Shown: positions 33,401 to 41,138 of the stretch, in pieces
How the letters are laid out: each line of letters begins with the position of its first letter
Numbering within the stretch: the first letter of the stretch is position 1
Virus record (IMG/VR): IMGVR_UViG_3300030085_000423
Span: 1 to 42,345 of that record
Strand: one strand, 5' to 3'
Length of the DNA stretch: 42,345 nt
From: a virus
Translations under genes and position numbers: made by a program
The notes under the pieces: model-generated
Seen by the model: the letters and a program-made list of their open reading frames with translations, nothing else
What the model was told of the DNA's origin: nothing
Database searches by the model: none

Positions 33401-35992
33401 TAATTTAGGATTTGTAAATAAATCTTTTGGAAGTGTTTCAACGTTATTTACACGAACTAAAACTTTCCTACCTGTTGTTTGGTCAAAGAGTTGTCTAATT
33501 TGCCCTACTTCAGGTGCGCCTTTATAACCTGCTAATGACCTAGTTGTAGATGTTCTTTTACCCTGCATAATAAGTTCCATAGTGTTAGTGTCTTTATTTG
33601 CAAAAGGTGTATCTGCTTTTTTAACTTTAAAAAACATTGGTATAGGTTCACCTTCACCAACTATGTTTTCTATTTTTTGTTTACCAAATCTTTCATTAAT
33701 AATTTCACTTAATGCCCTAGCTTGTGAATTATCTGTTTTAGCAAACTTATCTGTAAGTTGTTTGCCTCTAGCTTTTACTGCTAGTTGTTCTACTAAGTCT
33801 GGATTTTCATCAGCCCAAGCATCCCATATTTTTTTGTATCTAGGATAGTAATCAAAGTTATCTATAACCCTTCCAGCAGCATCAACTGCTTCATTACCTT
33901 TAGCAGCTTTAATGCTGGTATATCCTTTAGCTTTTGCCCATTTAAGTTCTACTAAGTCACCATCTGCAAACTTTGCATTTAATGCAGAAAATTGTTTACC
34001 AAACTCATCACCTGCAGTAGATACTTCAAATGTTTCTACACCTTCATCACCATATCTTGACCAACCTCTAATAATATTTCCTGTGCCTGCTGCATCTTCT
34101 AGTTGTTCAAGTTCTGACCTAGCATCTCTAATTAATCTTCTTCTGCCACCTACTTCTACTTTTTTAACTCCAGCTCTTTCAGCAACTCTTTCTACAATCT
34201 CTAAAGCTTTTTCTAGTTCAAACTGTTGAGATAGTATTGCATTACCTTGACTATCTACAATATCTAGTTTTTGTCCTTGCCAAAATTCTTCTGACATATT
34301 TGTTCTAAAGTATTTTCTAGTTTCATCAATAGAACCCATAAACTTTTTAATACCTTTAGACAACTCTTCTGGTAATTCTAAAGCTTTAAACTTCTCAGCT
34401 ATATGTGTAAATACACCATCATCACCACCTATGACATCAAGTATTAAAGATAACTTAGCTAAGTTTGCAGGTCTAGGGTCATATGGTGTTTGTGCATCAA
34501 ATGGTATATCTGCTAGTGCAGTAATAGCAGGGTCTTCCATACCATCTGCAATTCTATCTAAAGCTTTTACAGCAACTTCATCATCTACTTTTGCAAATTT
34601 CATCCAAGCTTTTAATTCAAAAAATGTTGTATTTAAATCATTAGCGTGCAATCTTGGTGCAGGAAACTGTTGAAACAACCTACCCCATTTAGAATCTTGA
34701 TTGTTTAATTTCATAGCAGTTCTAAATCCACCTGCTCCATAATCTGAACCATAGTATGCTTTGCCTGCTGCTCTAGAAAACTTACCTTTAAATATTAAAG
34801 AGTTAGAATCTAGACGTTTATTAAATCCTAAATTGTCTTGTGTAGTTTCTATAAGTATCTTTTGTACTTCTGATGCGTTATCTGCATCTCTAAGTTGTCT
34901 GCCGATAATAGCACCGTTATCTAAATTTTTAAGTTGACCTTTTGTTAATATGTCTATTTCATCATATGTACTAGCTCTTACAAATAAATCTGCAATATCT
35001 CTACCTGTTTGTGATGTATAAAATTCTTTTGCGGTAGGTTGATGAACTGTTGCTCTAACAGCTTTATTTATAAGACCTGGTTTATTATTAGGTGTAAATG
35101 TTCTTACTGCTTTACCTGCTCTAGATATACCTAAACCTAAATAAGTTGTAGGGTCTGTAAATATAGTATAAGCACCATCAATAACACCTGACATAAATTT
35201 AAATGCTTTACTTCCTGGTTCAAATATTTCTACAGCAGCTACACGACCAGGAGATAATTTAACAGTACCTTTTCTACCTTGATAGCTTAGTGCTGCTTTT
35301 TCTCTATCTTGTATTGTAGGTTGTGATAAAGGTGTTCCTAGCTGTTCTTGTACAGCTTCTTTTACAATGTTTGGGTCTGCACCTCTACCTACTAATTCTT
35401 TATAAACTTCTGTATCTTCAGCTAATGTAGAGTTTCCAAAGTAACCTTCACCTAAATTAACTTTGTTACCTTTTTTTATTTCTTTAAAAGCTCTACCTGC
35501 TAATGTAGGTCCTGTTTCTTCAAATGTATTTTTTAATTCTGTATGAAAGTCAGGATTAATTGCTGCTAATGCTGTACCTATACCAGTAAAAAACAATAGT
35601 GGGTTCTGTTGTTTTTTAGAATAATATCTCATACCTGCAGTACCAAATCTTTTTACAAACTGGCTAGCAGACTCCATACCTACAAAAGCACCTCTAATTG
35701 CACCTCTACCAGATGCTTTTATACTTTCCCACCAACTTCTTTCTTTTTCCATATATGAATTTACGATAGATGTAAACTCAGGACTATCTTTAGTTAGACC
35801 AACCATAGCACCTGCTACTTGTACATCTGTAGGTAAGAACCCATATTCTTGAGATATACCTATTAAGTTTTGTGCTATATCGTTTTGAGAGAAATAATTT
35901 CTAAGTTCTTGTGCTTGGTTTTTTCTTTGTTTTACAAACTCTGAATCAAGAGCGTCTTGATACGGAGATGGAAAACTCCACTCCCACGCCAT
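27437..35992 (-). CDS. Giant polyvalent virion protein, 2851 aa
   Basis: A single 8.6-kb frame, a fifth of the genome. Recognisable parts: ASCH-like domain (about 785-902), a SLOG/molybdenum-carrier-like fold in two halves (about 945-1000 and 1370-1495) with a 370-residue coiled-coil-rich insertion, an FGDN-type domain (about 1840-1968), and long helical stretches with a membrane-active look (about 2480-2560). Giant multi-domain proteins of this kind have been described as polyvalent proteins that enter the cell with the DNA and counter host defences. Its place beside portal and internal proteins agrees. No polymerase motif was seen. Individual domain calls are from motif reading. Confidence 0.75.
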   Translation of the reverse strand: MAWEWSFPSPYQDALDSEFVKQRKNQAQELRNYFSQNDIAQNLIGISQEYGFLPTDVQVAGAMVGLTKDSPEFTSIVNSYMEKERSWWESIKASGRGAIRGAFVGMESASQFVKRFGTAGMRYYSKKQQNPLLFFTGIGTALAAINPDFHTELKNTFEETGPTLAGRAFKEIKKGNKVNLGEGYFGNSTLAEDTEVYKELVGRGADPNIVKEAVQEQLGTPLSQPTIQDREKAALSYQGRKGTVKLSPGRVAAVEIFEPGSKAFKFMSGVIDGAYTIFTDPTTYLGLGISRAGKAVRTFTPNNKPGLINKAVRATVHQPTAKEFYTSQTGRDIADLFVRASTYDEIDILTKGQLKNLDNGAIIGRQLRDADNASEVQKILIETTQDNLGFNKRLDSNSLIFKGKFSRAAGKAYYGSDYGAGGFRTAMKLNNQDSKWGRLFQQFPAPRLHANDLNTTFFELKAWMKFAKVDDEVAVKALDRIADGMEDPAITALADIPFDAQTPYDPRPANLAKLSLILDVIGGDDGVFTHIAEKFKALELPEELSKGIKKFMGSIDETRKYFRTNMSEEFWQGQKLDIVDSQGNAILSQQFELEKALEIVERVAERAGVKKVEVGGRRRLIRDARSELEQLEDAAGTGNIIRGWSRYGDEGVETFEVSTAGDEFGKQFSALNAKFADGDLVELKWAKAKGYTSIKAAKGNEAVDAAGRVIDNFDYYPRYKKIWDAWADENPDLVEQLAVKARGKQLTDKFAKTDNSQARALSEIINERFGKQKIENIVGEGEPIPMFFKVKKADTPFANKDTNTMELIMQGKRTSTTRSLAGYKGAPEVGQIRQLFDQTTGRKVLVRVNNVETLPKDLFTNPKLEDRAREIAKKEGYTYEFYKREISRKDFFKKGEAVRIDYELAGPNNIIDDLNVPSMNFLKDDFLEEILPEATIDRLDPEMEVLVKKVSSGGQEGVDFLGLQIADDIGIETGGVGMPGLTQRTIKDGRYDSNAGQLLKYNVEDSIDDAIKSTEDSLARLEQKITQNTKGLKFQDTFKEERLSPKERARYYQILNKKKFGDITETEIADRIALEIKGKGGLINFSKREDAVKALEEYIKQVTEGGGDASLLKRQIVLENEINRLTKKVEKEKLKKIDKGVLPENYTDEQLQIALRKAEFAEQELRRLNVELEGKNYQGVDQQGKRIKQTTVKGKDVTKGDDRSVREIVDDLQFKAAILRFVKDKSIRYKAQYQVKTPVRQGDGKFKTAITNHSYTVKHFTKNETDTGLSPEFNVLKFLKENNLPEPTGDFKIVREIDFYTFDEKGYREFLGGTQVLSDAQVKLHNTKKQLLKINNQIMYQGNDAANYIKLQDELNTLTGGDIGAMKPRPRDYKFRTTANVDNNDVTIVAFRKSQLTKGGGGTAKTILYASRNRWVGPEWKDEVAKNIDNYNTGVFKKTLNKPLILIDLENPNLTDDFIVEAQKLLRNKTVNIAGPAGFKDRDVLESVLKPLFIKSKAPFKKTEKGSKVIQNAKVTPQQILSFFENKVQNYETMERISEQLFNEAQIENIAKISGRPTAQLIAEYLGTDAIPLPDARLFLRVYSPAREFWMRAAGKGKLIPQRLAGLQEDEVIASQFEKELAKPVSRLYELTIKDDKSVSETAELMVRNARKRFKLTKNEEDAIVRELTSGYLGMIGDSYMNKAWKPAILLRAAWTSRVVGEEQIRMWMDNLDNVFSHPLSAFAWIMGKDQRRIAHRLRGYDEDEFAERLIAKGVYDIEGNTIGEGIEHGGAMTTSHGGVLDPNQSFARQGSFLEVNKTDDTFYGGAAGEVIQLGDDPIAAEIAYKLTGFNGTFRGEVISMKRFTPAIVKNNPNKMFVFGDNIARTGKGGQAIIRDEPNVIGVPTKHSARKFFTDDDYDLAVQVIDEAFQEIDEARGLGKVIVLPEDGLGTGRAGPKDPKTGKYTGLEKQAPRINNYLQRKLKALKEEQTEAVLDETVSAEDAIKEIKDRFWDGDLSEWRTSYSYGSDEIGKYQKIRMLTDRKAADAYIDGIVARIHYKTGGHFETKEVFEDGTFKVLHRSDGSTGKAVTRTSPTSIIVHDIIKPGDDELIRHIAFGKRIQATRDMIPAGKPTRLKIGVDPDGNPIEITFGRNQTLDDHRTYKGHIRQIDKDREIYGAYHTMKKSTYDINAQTISKYDQVLENLFTTLMAVPTNRLSRSSAFRQYYWRFIEENGAYYDEALKNEIISMANMKASKWVKNSGETARILKGTKPIRDGDARILGVENISELDDAAKAYALSETKRLLYDLNKRHVVSDMLRLAFPFAEVYQEIIGTWSRLINQQKLLAGRKVQRVIQGARGSGEEGEEGFFHTDEMSGEEMFFFPGTELLTNYMFGEEENRLMTNPITGDAMEAPDVRIKLEGYASSLNMVAGNPVPGLGPLVAIPAAKLLPDTALLDKIFFPYGREEGSPVSPYTYLDAMIPSWLKKVFSISGASTPEIKRTYANTYKDVLRMLITTGLYDDSTREKQQDAMKKAEEIATRLSWVRAAVQFAAPTGAVVRYEIETTPGGALYLDPAEFQDSDPDGYYFGMSIYADAYYRILAKYKGDQLAATTEFVNQFGIDPTALLTSKSKEIQKRSYTEVGGRFTRENQEVLDRYPNIGYYIFPDNPLDEFDFTSWANAFAERDRVDIDEDEYVAAIRNAQGRLAYEYQRRLLFDTPAYANVPSKNKFEMLTAVRNALIQEYPGYGISSTIPTSMNVEAKIREFEDMLRQDGETNIKLPDGKTTKLKQLPAVQGAIAYMEQRNRLLTEARLVLGSNVSLQREELVRQRTALRQLAQQLFSEYPDFYYVYLDLFKYEVEEEFVDTTLYGGS
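30090..30470 (-). other. FGDN-type domain in giant protein
   Basis: Residues about 1840-1968: NKMFVFGDNIARTGKGGQA, DEPNVIGVPTKHS, VIVLPEDGLGTGRAG. I recall this as an uncharacterised phage domain (possibly DUF7831, name unverified) that looks macro-domain-like. It may act on nucleotide or ADP-ribose ligands. Confidence 0.5.
31510..31880 (-). other. C-terminal half of SLOG-like fold
   Basis: Residues about 1370-1495: RTTANVDNNDVTIVAF, LTKGGGGTAKT, KPLILIDLENP and VNIAGPAGFKDRDVLESVL. In order these correspond to RTxxNVxxSDATLI, GGTxxT, KPxLxxDL and LNVAGPRxSxxPGI of the same family. The two halves are separated by about 370 residues. Confidence 0.5.
32990..33165 (-). other. N-terminal half of SLOG-like fold
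   Basis: Residues about 945-1000: VKKVSSGGQEGVDFLGLQIA followed by DIGIETGGVGMPG. This matches the first half of the putative molybdenum-carrier/SLOG family (IISGGQTGVDRAAL...GIPxGGWxPxG), a Rossmann-like nucleotide-binding fold. Confidence 0.55.
33287..33640 (-). other. ASCH-like domain in giant protein
   Basis: Residues about 785-902: TMELIMQGKRTSTTRSLAGY, then VGQIRQLFDQTTGRKVLVRV and a KKEGYTYEFYKRE helix. This follows the ASCH pattern (IxxGxKTxTTR, GDxxxLxD, xVxVxxV, AxxEG). ASCH domains are PUA-like and bind RNA or modified nucleotides. Confidence 0.55.
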
Positions 35993-36331
35993 TTAAGTAA
36001 CTCCATCATCCATTAAAGCTAATATATCTGAACTTGGTAGTACAGCATACATTTGCCTTAGTATAAAGTTTTTGTCCATTTGTAAACTAGAACCAAATTG
36101 ATTTAAATTATTTTGTTCTACTGATTCAAAAGGTATTTCAGTAGGTCTATTTATAGGTTGTAAATTAGCTACATTAGGCATACCTCCTGTAGCAGCTACT
36201 TCTTTCTGTATTGCACTAATCGCACCTGATTCCTCTTCTTTAAACATTTCTGCACCAGCTTGTTGTTCTAGTAATTCTTTAGAATCACCATAAGATTCAG
36301 ATGCATATTTTCTTTTTGCTTGTCTAGCCAT
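35993..36331 (-). CDS. Hypothetical protein near portal, 112 aa
   Basis: A 112-residue protein starting MARQAKRKYASESYGDSKEL, with a Gln/Glu-rich helical middle and hydrophobic C-terminus. The start at 36331 has GGAG upstream and overlaps the previous stop by eight bases; the longer frame adds a hydrophobic 11-residue leader without SD. One base separates it from the giant gene. Possibly a small virion or connector part. Confidence 0.6.
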   Translation of the reverse strand: MARQAKRKYASESYGDSKELLEQQAGAEMFKEEESGAISAIQKEVAATGGMPNVANLQPINRPTEIPFESVEQNNLNQFGSSLQMDKNFILRQMYAVLPSSDILALMDDGVT

Positions 36332-36545
36332 AATCTTCTCCATAATCAAAATCATCAGGAACAATTAAAATATCTATTCTTCCTACTAAAGGAATATAAG
36401 CTACTGTCATAATGTCAATAACTTTTTCTATTTGAAACTGTTGATTATTGTTAATTAATTCAGAATTAGCTTCCCACATAGGTTGCTCTTCTACTGTATA
36501 ATTTTGTGCAATAATTTTTGCAAACTCTTGATTTATATCAGGCAC
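36324..36545 (-). CDS. Hypothetical protein after portal, 73 aa
   Basis: A 73-residue acidic protein starting at a GTG with AGGAGGT upstream, overlapping the portal stop by eight bases. Ends DDFDYGEDYG. No recognised family. Conserved overlap on both sides supports translation. Could be an adaptor or head-associated protein. Confidence 0.6.
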   Translation of the reverse strand: MPDINQEFAKIIAQNYTVEEQPMWEANSELINNNQQFQIEKVIDIMTVAYIPLVGRIDILIVPDDFDYGEDYG

Positions 36546-38265
36546 TTACACCTCCTAACAATGCAGCTAAGTTAGGTGGACCTTGTGGTGTTTGAGCTGC
36601 TTGTGCTTGCATCAAAGCTTGTTCTTCAGGACTTGGCTCTTCTCCTTGTGCTGTAAAATATTTTTCTAATATGCTACCCATTTGTTTTGGATTATTATAT
36701 ATTTCTACAACAGCCATCATTGCTGCTTTATCACCTTGTTGGGAATTTTGCAACAACATCTGGTATAATATATCTTCGGTTCTTTGTTTAGTAATTCTCT
36801 CATTAATTTGACTAAGATTTTCTAAACCATCCATTTCTTGTTGCATAGTTTCTTTATCTATAATTCCTGCTTGTAGTAATTGTAACCCAGTAATTATTTT
36901 ATTAGGTGCGTCAAAAGAAGCCATAGCACCATACTTTCTTCTTGTTACATAGTTCTTATCTATGTCAGAAGAAGGTGTATAACTTTCAGAAAATGATGCG
37001 CCTTTATAAGTTCCTGATATTGGTTTTCTTTTACTACTAAACAATACTTCATCTAGTTCTAATCTTTTAGAATCTATTTCTTGTAAAGCATATTCAAGTA
37101 TTGTGTGATACTCACTAACCATAGCACCTACGCCAGACTCCAGTTCTTCTAGACCTCTTCCTGTTACAAATGAGTTTGGTGAAATAGCGTCATCTTGAAC
37201 TGGATATCCAGCAACAACTCTTAGTTGCCTTTCTAACCTACCAACAGCTTCAAATAACTGATATGGTAAATTTGTTGTAGGTTTTACTACTTGTGAACCT
37301 GGTGTCAAATAGTTTATAGCATTTCTACCTTTTCTATATTGACCTGATTCTATTTCTCCAACAATGTTTGTTTCTGTAAATACTGCATCTTCCATTGCTA
37401 TTACAGATAAAATATTAATTTTAGCCATAGAAGCCATAAGTCCTACAACTTGGTCAAACTGACCTTGTAATCTATCAAAGCTAAATCTTTTAGCAACTAC
37501 AAATGCAGGACCTGATTTTAAAGGATTAGGTACAAAGTCTACAATTTTCTTTGAAGCAACGTGCATAACATATGTACCTTCTATATTCATATACTCTAAA
37601 ATTACATCTCCACTTTCGTTTGAGTTTTCCCAACTACCATCATTGCTGTAATTTAAATTCATTGTGTCGTAAGAATTGTTTTCTGAATCTTTAGCTTCAA
37701 ACCAAGATTTAAGTTCTGGATACATTTGTACCAAGTTTCTTACAGGCACTTTTTGTATAATGGCTAATTCATCAGGATTTTGCATATTACCCATATAACC
37801 AGGAAAGCAATCGTATGGGTTTCTTAATTCTGCACACGGATACAAATTTCCATTAGCATCTGGTTTAGAAGTAATAACCCATACAGCAAAGCCATAACCT
37901 GGTAACCATCTAGCAACTTGTGGTAACTGTAATTCTAATTGTTGCATTTTATCGTATGCAGTAACAATTCTTTCTAGTTTGTCTTTTTTAACTTTGTTTC
38001 TTTGACTATCTCTTGCATTTGTAATGTGTACATCTAAAGAAGGAACTTTACCTATTTTTTGTGAAAGTCTGTCTAATGCAGATAACAATAAGTTAGGAGC
38101 AGGTATTGTATATGCTTCGTTATTACTAAGTCCTGGTCCTAGTAATTCTCTAATTCCATCTTCTCCACCATTTAAAATAGCTCTAAATCTTGCTCTATCT
38201 AATAATGCGTCATCGTGCATATTTTTAAGATAAGTTGCTCTCTCAATGATTGCTTCAGGTTTCAT
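36538..38265 (-). CDS. Portal protein
   Basis: A 575-residue protein with portal-like features: helical N-terminus, an APNLLLSALDRLSQKIGKVP segment, a beta-rich wing (ELRNPYDCFPGY, then DELAIIQKVPV), a long helical stem and a Gln/Pro-rich C-terminal tail (about 540-575). It directly follows TerL (adjacent TAA-ATG, SD TTGGAG), the usual order. It forms the dodecameric DNA gate at the capsid vertex. Length is within the range of short-tailed phage portals. Confidence 0.85.
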   Translation of the reverse strand: MKPEAIIERATYLKNMHDDALLDRARFRAILNGGEDGIRELLGPGLSNNEAYTIPAPNLLLSALDRLSQKIGKVPSLDVHITNARDSQRNKVKKDKLERIVTAYDKMQQLELQLPQVARWLPGYGFAVWVITSKPDANGNLYPCAELRNPYDCFPGYMGNMQNPDELAIIQKVPVRNLVQMYPELKSWFEAKDSENNSYDTMNLNYSNDGSWENSNESGDVILEYMNIEGTYVMHVASKKIVDFVPNPLKSGPAFVVAKRFSFDRLQGQFDQVVGLMASMAKINILSVIAMEDAVFTETNIVGEIESGQYRKGRNAINYLTPGSQVVKPTTNLPYQLFEAVGRLERQLRVVAGYPVQDDAISPNSFVTGRGLEELESGVGAMVSEYHTILEYALQEIDSKRLELDEVLFSSKRKPISGTYKGASFSESYTPSSDIDKNYVTRRKYGAMASFDAPNKIITGLQLLQAGIIDKETMQQEMDGLENLSQINERITKQRTEDILYQMLLQNSQQGDKAAMMAVVEIYNNPKQMGSILEKYFTAQGEEPSPEEQALMQAQAAQTPQGPPNLAALLGGVSA

Positions 38266-40179
38266 TTAACTCCAAGGTGTTTCGTTCCATTCTACACTAT
38301 TATACCCATCAAAGCTAGGAGTGTAGTCAATTCCTATATCTGCATATGTAAGTTTAGATAACGTTCTAACTACTTTCATAGGAAACCAACTAGCCATAAC
38401 TATATCGCTTTTGTAACTTCTACTTCCGCTACCTTTAGAAGCAAAGTATGTAAGTTGTTTTGTGTATTGTGTAGTTTTAGCTTGTGCATCAGCATCACCA
38501 AAAGGTAATGTAATCATTTTATCGTTAAACATAGGAGCAAGTGATGTAACACCAAATCTTTCATCCCATTTGTTTTTATGAGTTTCGTGTCCTTCTAGCT
38601 TTATTCCCTGTACATTACAAAATTGTTTAATTGTTTTATCTTGTCTAATAGCTTTTTGAAATCCATTTTCTTCAATTACCCAGTGGTAACATCCATACAT
38701 ATCCCACCATTTTTTAATTAATTCAAATGCTTCATCTAAACCACCACCTAAGTGGTTGTCTAAATCAACCATTGTAAGTTTTACTTCACTTGTTGTTGTT
38801 TCTACTGCCCAGAGAAATCCTGCTTGATAACCTGTAGCTGCAGGGTCTAATCCTGCTACTAAGTAAGAACCACTAGGTATTGTGCCTAATGGCATTGTAG
38901 GGTTGTAACATTGTGCTATTTGTTCTGGATTAAACAATCTAGCAGCTTCAGAGAAAGCTTTATTTAGATAAACCATTTCAAAGTTCTTTAATCCACCAGT
39001 AGTCATAGAATCTCTTTTACGATTCATTAACCACTTAAAAGTTCTTTTACCTTCCCACAACATACATTCAGTATGTTCTTCTTCATTTACCTCTGGTATT
39101 ACACACATAGAATCGTGTGCTTCTTCAACTATAGTTTCCCAAGCTTCGTTTTCTAAAATTGCAGAATATAAATCATCAGGATGCTGTCTTGAACCAATAA
39201 GCACCATAGCAGTATGTTCCTCTTTTCTAGAACCAAGAGTTGTTGTCCACCAGTTTTTAGTATTGTTTCTTGATGCAGGTTGCATAGTAGAACTAAAATC
39301 TTCAATGTCGTCTGCAATAATTATGTCACAGTCACGAGAAAGTATTTTACCACCTCTACCAATACCAATCATTGTAGGTGACTTTATACCTGATACAGTT
39401 CTTGTAGATACAGTAAAACCATTTCTTGACCACATCTTACCTGCTCTAGTTGCAGGTTTAAAACTACCACCTGGTCCACAAAAATCTTCTTTTAGTTTTT
39501 CGTTTTGGTCTAGTGTGTCCATAACAGACATTACAGAGTTCATAGCAATATCTTCATTACCACCAACCCACATAACTCTAATGTTTGGATTTCTACAAAT
39601 TAACCATATAACAAAGTGTATAAGCAGTTCTGTTTTTCCGTGTCGTGGTGGACTAAGTATCATTTGCTGACCACCAGTTAACAAAGCTTTGTTAATAGAT
39701 TTAATCCAGTTATGATGAAACTCTGCTGTTTCAAATGGAACGCCTTGTTCTGTTAAAAAGTATCTGTCTCTAAAATTTTTAAAATCATCTAAAGATTGTT
39801 TTGCATCATCAGATACTTCCCAGTTCTCTGCTTGTATATCTTTTTCTAAATCTTCTCTAAATGCAGCTAACATTCTAGCAACGTGTCCTGATGTGCAACC
39901 TAAAGCATTAGCTACTTCTTGTCTTGTAATTTGGTCTTTAATTAACTCTGATGCATATCCCTGATTTCTAAACTTGTCATACAATGAACCTCTTCTTACA
40001 GTTGCAGATTTTGGTTCGTTAATTTCTTTTACAGGCAATTCGTATGTTTCACCTTTTTGTTTAGCTCTGTGTATTCTTTGAGATATTCTTTTATAGCAAG
40101 TATCACTACAATATTTAGTTTTGTTTGGTGGTAGTTGTGCATCACAATCTGGTGCAATACAAACTATGTTTTTTACCAT
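38266..40179 (-). CDS. terL: Terminase large subunit with N-terminal zinc finger and HTH
   Basis: A 637-residue packaging motor. A zinc finger (C7, C12, C24, C28) and basic helix (29-42) are followed by a helix-turn-helix (about 84-108, TRQEVANALGCTSGHVARML). The ATPase has Walker A SPPRHGKT (176-183) and Walker B DIIIADDIED (about 285-294). The nuclease has GLDPAATG (Asp 445), VIEENG (about 497) and SDIVMAS near 596. The HTH is the kind of DNA-binding unit normally carried by TerS, and no separate small subunit is evident, so this may be a TerS-TerL fusion. The start overlaps the previous gene by seven bases. Confidence 0.92.
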   Translation of the reverse strand: MVKNIVCIAPDCDAQLPPNKTKYCSDTCYKRISQRIHRAKQKGETYELPVKEINEPKSATVRRGSLYDKFRNQGYASELIKDQITRQEVANALGCTSGHVARMLAAFREDLEKDIQAENWEVSDDAKQSLDDFKNFRDRYFLTEQGVPFETAEFHHNWIKSINKALLTGGQQMILSPPRHGKTELLIHFVIWLICRNPNIRVMWVGGNEDIAMNSVMSVMDTLDQNEKLKEDFCGPGGSFKPATRAGKMWSRNGFTVSTRTVSGIKSPTMIGIGRGGKILSRDCDIIIADDIEDFSSTMQPASRNNTKNWWTTTLGSRKEEHTAMVLIGSRQHPDDLYSAILENEAWETIVEEAHDSMCVIPEVNEEEHTECMLWEGKRTFKWLMNRKRDSMTTGGLKNFEMVYLNKAFSEAARLFNPEQIAQCYNPTMPLGTIPSGSYLVAGLDPAATGYQAGFLWAVETTTSEVKLTMVDLDNHLGGGLDEAFELIKKWWDMYGCYHWVIEENGFQKAIRQDKTIKQFCNVQGIKLEGHETHKNKWDERFGVTSLAPMFNDKMITLPFGDADAQAKTTQYTKQLTYFASKGSGSRSYKSDIVMASWFPMKVVRTLSKLTYADIGIDYTPSFDGYNSVEWNETPWS

Positions 40180-40445
40180 TTTACTTTATCAGCCCAGTAG
40201 GCTGCAGACATCTTACCCTTCTTTATATTTTTAGCGTGTCTTGCTTTAAATGATTTTCTTCTTGCTTTTTCTTTTGCTGATTTAGGATTTTTGCCAGCAC
40301 CTTGAACACCCTTTTGTCCAAATCTAATTAACTTAACTTTGCTTCCTTCTTTAGCTAATACAGCGTGAGATTTACTAGGATGATTAGGAGTACGTTTTGG
40401 TTTGTTGTAACCAGAAAATTTTTCTCCTCTATAATTTATAGCCAT
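40173..40445 (-). CDS. Very basic small protein ahead of terminase, 90 aa
   Basis: A 90-residue, Lys/Arg-rich protein starting MAINYRGEKFSGYNKPKRTP and ending SAAYWADKVKW. I recall similar proteins in marine phage genomes but not a function. Start overlaps the previous stop (TAATG). Its charge and place beside terminase suggest DNA binding during packaging or recognition. Confidence 0.7.
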   Translation of the reverse strand: MAINYRGEKFSGYNKPKRTPNHPSKSHAVLAKEGSKVKLIRFGQKGVQGAGKNPKSAKEKARRKSFKARHAKNIKKGKMSAAYWADKVKW

Positions 40446-40636
40446 TACTTTTTTTTCCTAACTGCTCTACTTTTCTGTACAGCTTTTAAGTTAATATATT
40501 TACCTTCTTTATAAAGCTTAGCAGTTCTTTTAATCTCTGATGCTACTTTAGATTTAGAGTTCTTTTTATTTTTAAGATACTTAGAAGGTACACCTTTTTC
40601 GTAAGGAACTTTACGTTTACTTTTTTTTCTTGGCAC
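40445..40636 (-). CDS. Very basic small protein, 63 aa
   Basis: A 63-residue protein (MPRKKSKRKVPYEKGVPSKY...) with almost 40 percent Lys/Arg. It starts at a GTG and overlaps the preceding gene by 20 bases. No known domain. Likely nucleic-acid binding; one of several basic proteins in a row. Confidence 0.65.
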   Translation of the reverse strand: MPRKKSKRKVPYEKGVPSKYLKNKKNSKSKVASEIKRTAKLYKEGKYINLKAVQKSRAVRKKK

Positions 40637-40886
40637 TAGACTTCTTACCTTTTTTCTTTAAATCATTATCTTGAGAATGACCACCCCTAATAAAAGAATT
40701 AACTCTACCCATAGCCCAAGCAGCCATAGAAGCTGATTTACTTCCTGAACTAAGGTACGCACCTTGTCCACGCCTGTATACCTGCGCCAGTTGACCATAA
40801 GTATATTTAGAGTTCGCAGCCTTCTTTTGAAGCGTTGCTTTAGTTTTTGCATTAATAGGTTTTCTAGCTGGTTTTTTCTTTGCCAT
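40617..40886 (-). CDS. Basic conserved phage protein, 89 aa
   Basis: An 89-residue protein; the middle SKYTYGQLAQVYRRGQGAYL and MAAWAMGRVNSFIRGGH resemble a small phage family I have seen in marine genomes, flanked by Lys-rich ends. SD GGAG eight bases upstream. Function unknown. It overlaps both neighbours. Confidence 0.7.
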   Translation of the reverse strand: MAKKKPARKPINAKTKATLQKKAANSKYTYGQLAQVYRRGQGAYLSSGSKSASMAAWAMGRVNSFIRGGHSQDNDLKKKGKKSSAKKKK

Positions 40887-41067
40887 TTATTTTCTCCATA
40901 TTCTCATTATAATCAATTACAAATTTTTCTACTAAGGTATCTATTTTAGACACATTAGGTTTTTTATTTATAAGAATACTTCCACAAGCCTCAGATAAAT
41001 CTATTGACCATTCTTTTAATAGTTCTGGACTACTAAAAATATTCCTCCCTTTTTTAATCTTAGGCAT
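40864..41067 (-). CDS. Hypothetical protein, 67 aa
   Basis: A 67-residue protein starting MPKIKKGRNIFSSPELLKEW, helical. The ATG overlaps the stop of the short basic peptide upstream (TAATG), and its end overlaps the next gene by 23 bases. No family recognised. Confidence 0.6.
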   Translation of the reverse strand: MPKIKKGRNIFSSPELLKEWSIDLSEACGSILINKKPNVSKIDTLVEKFVIDYNENMEKINGKEKTS

Positions 41068-41138
41068 TAGTAGCCCATATTTTTACTCTTCCTCTTGGAT
41101 GAGTATCTCTTTTTTTTGCCTTTTTTTCCTACTGGCAT
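41067..41138 (-). CDS. 23-residue, extremely basic peptide
   Basis: Begins MPVGKKGKKKRYSSKRK; more than half of its residues are Lys/Arg. It has a textbook ribosome site (AGGAGAAATT-ATG) and its stop overlaps the next ATG (TAATG), so translation is well supported despite its size. It overlaps a zinc-ribbon gene in another frame for 56 bases. Could neutralise DNA, or exist to couple translation. Confidence 0.5.
   Translation of the reverse strand: MPVGKKGKKKRYSSKRKSKNMGY

Noticed and set aside
27437-35992. N4-type virion RNA polymerase or tape measure
   Set aside because: No polymerase motifs were visible, and the globular multi-domain layout does not fit a simple tape measure.
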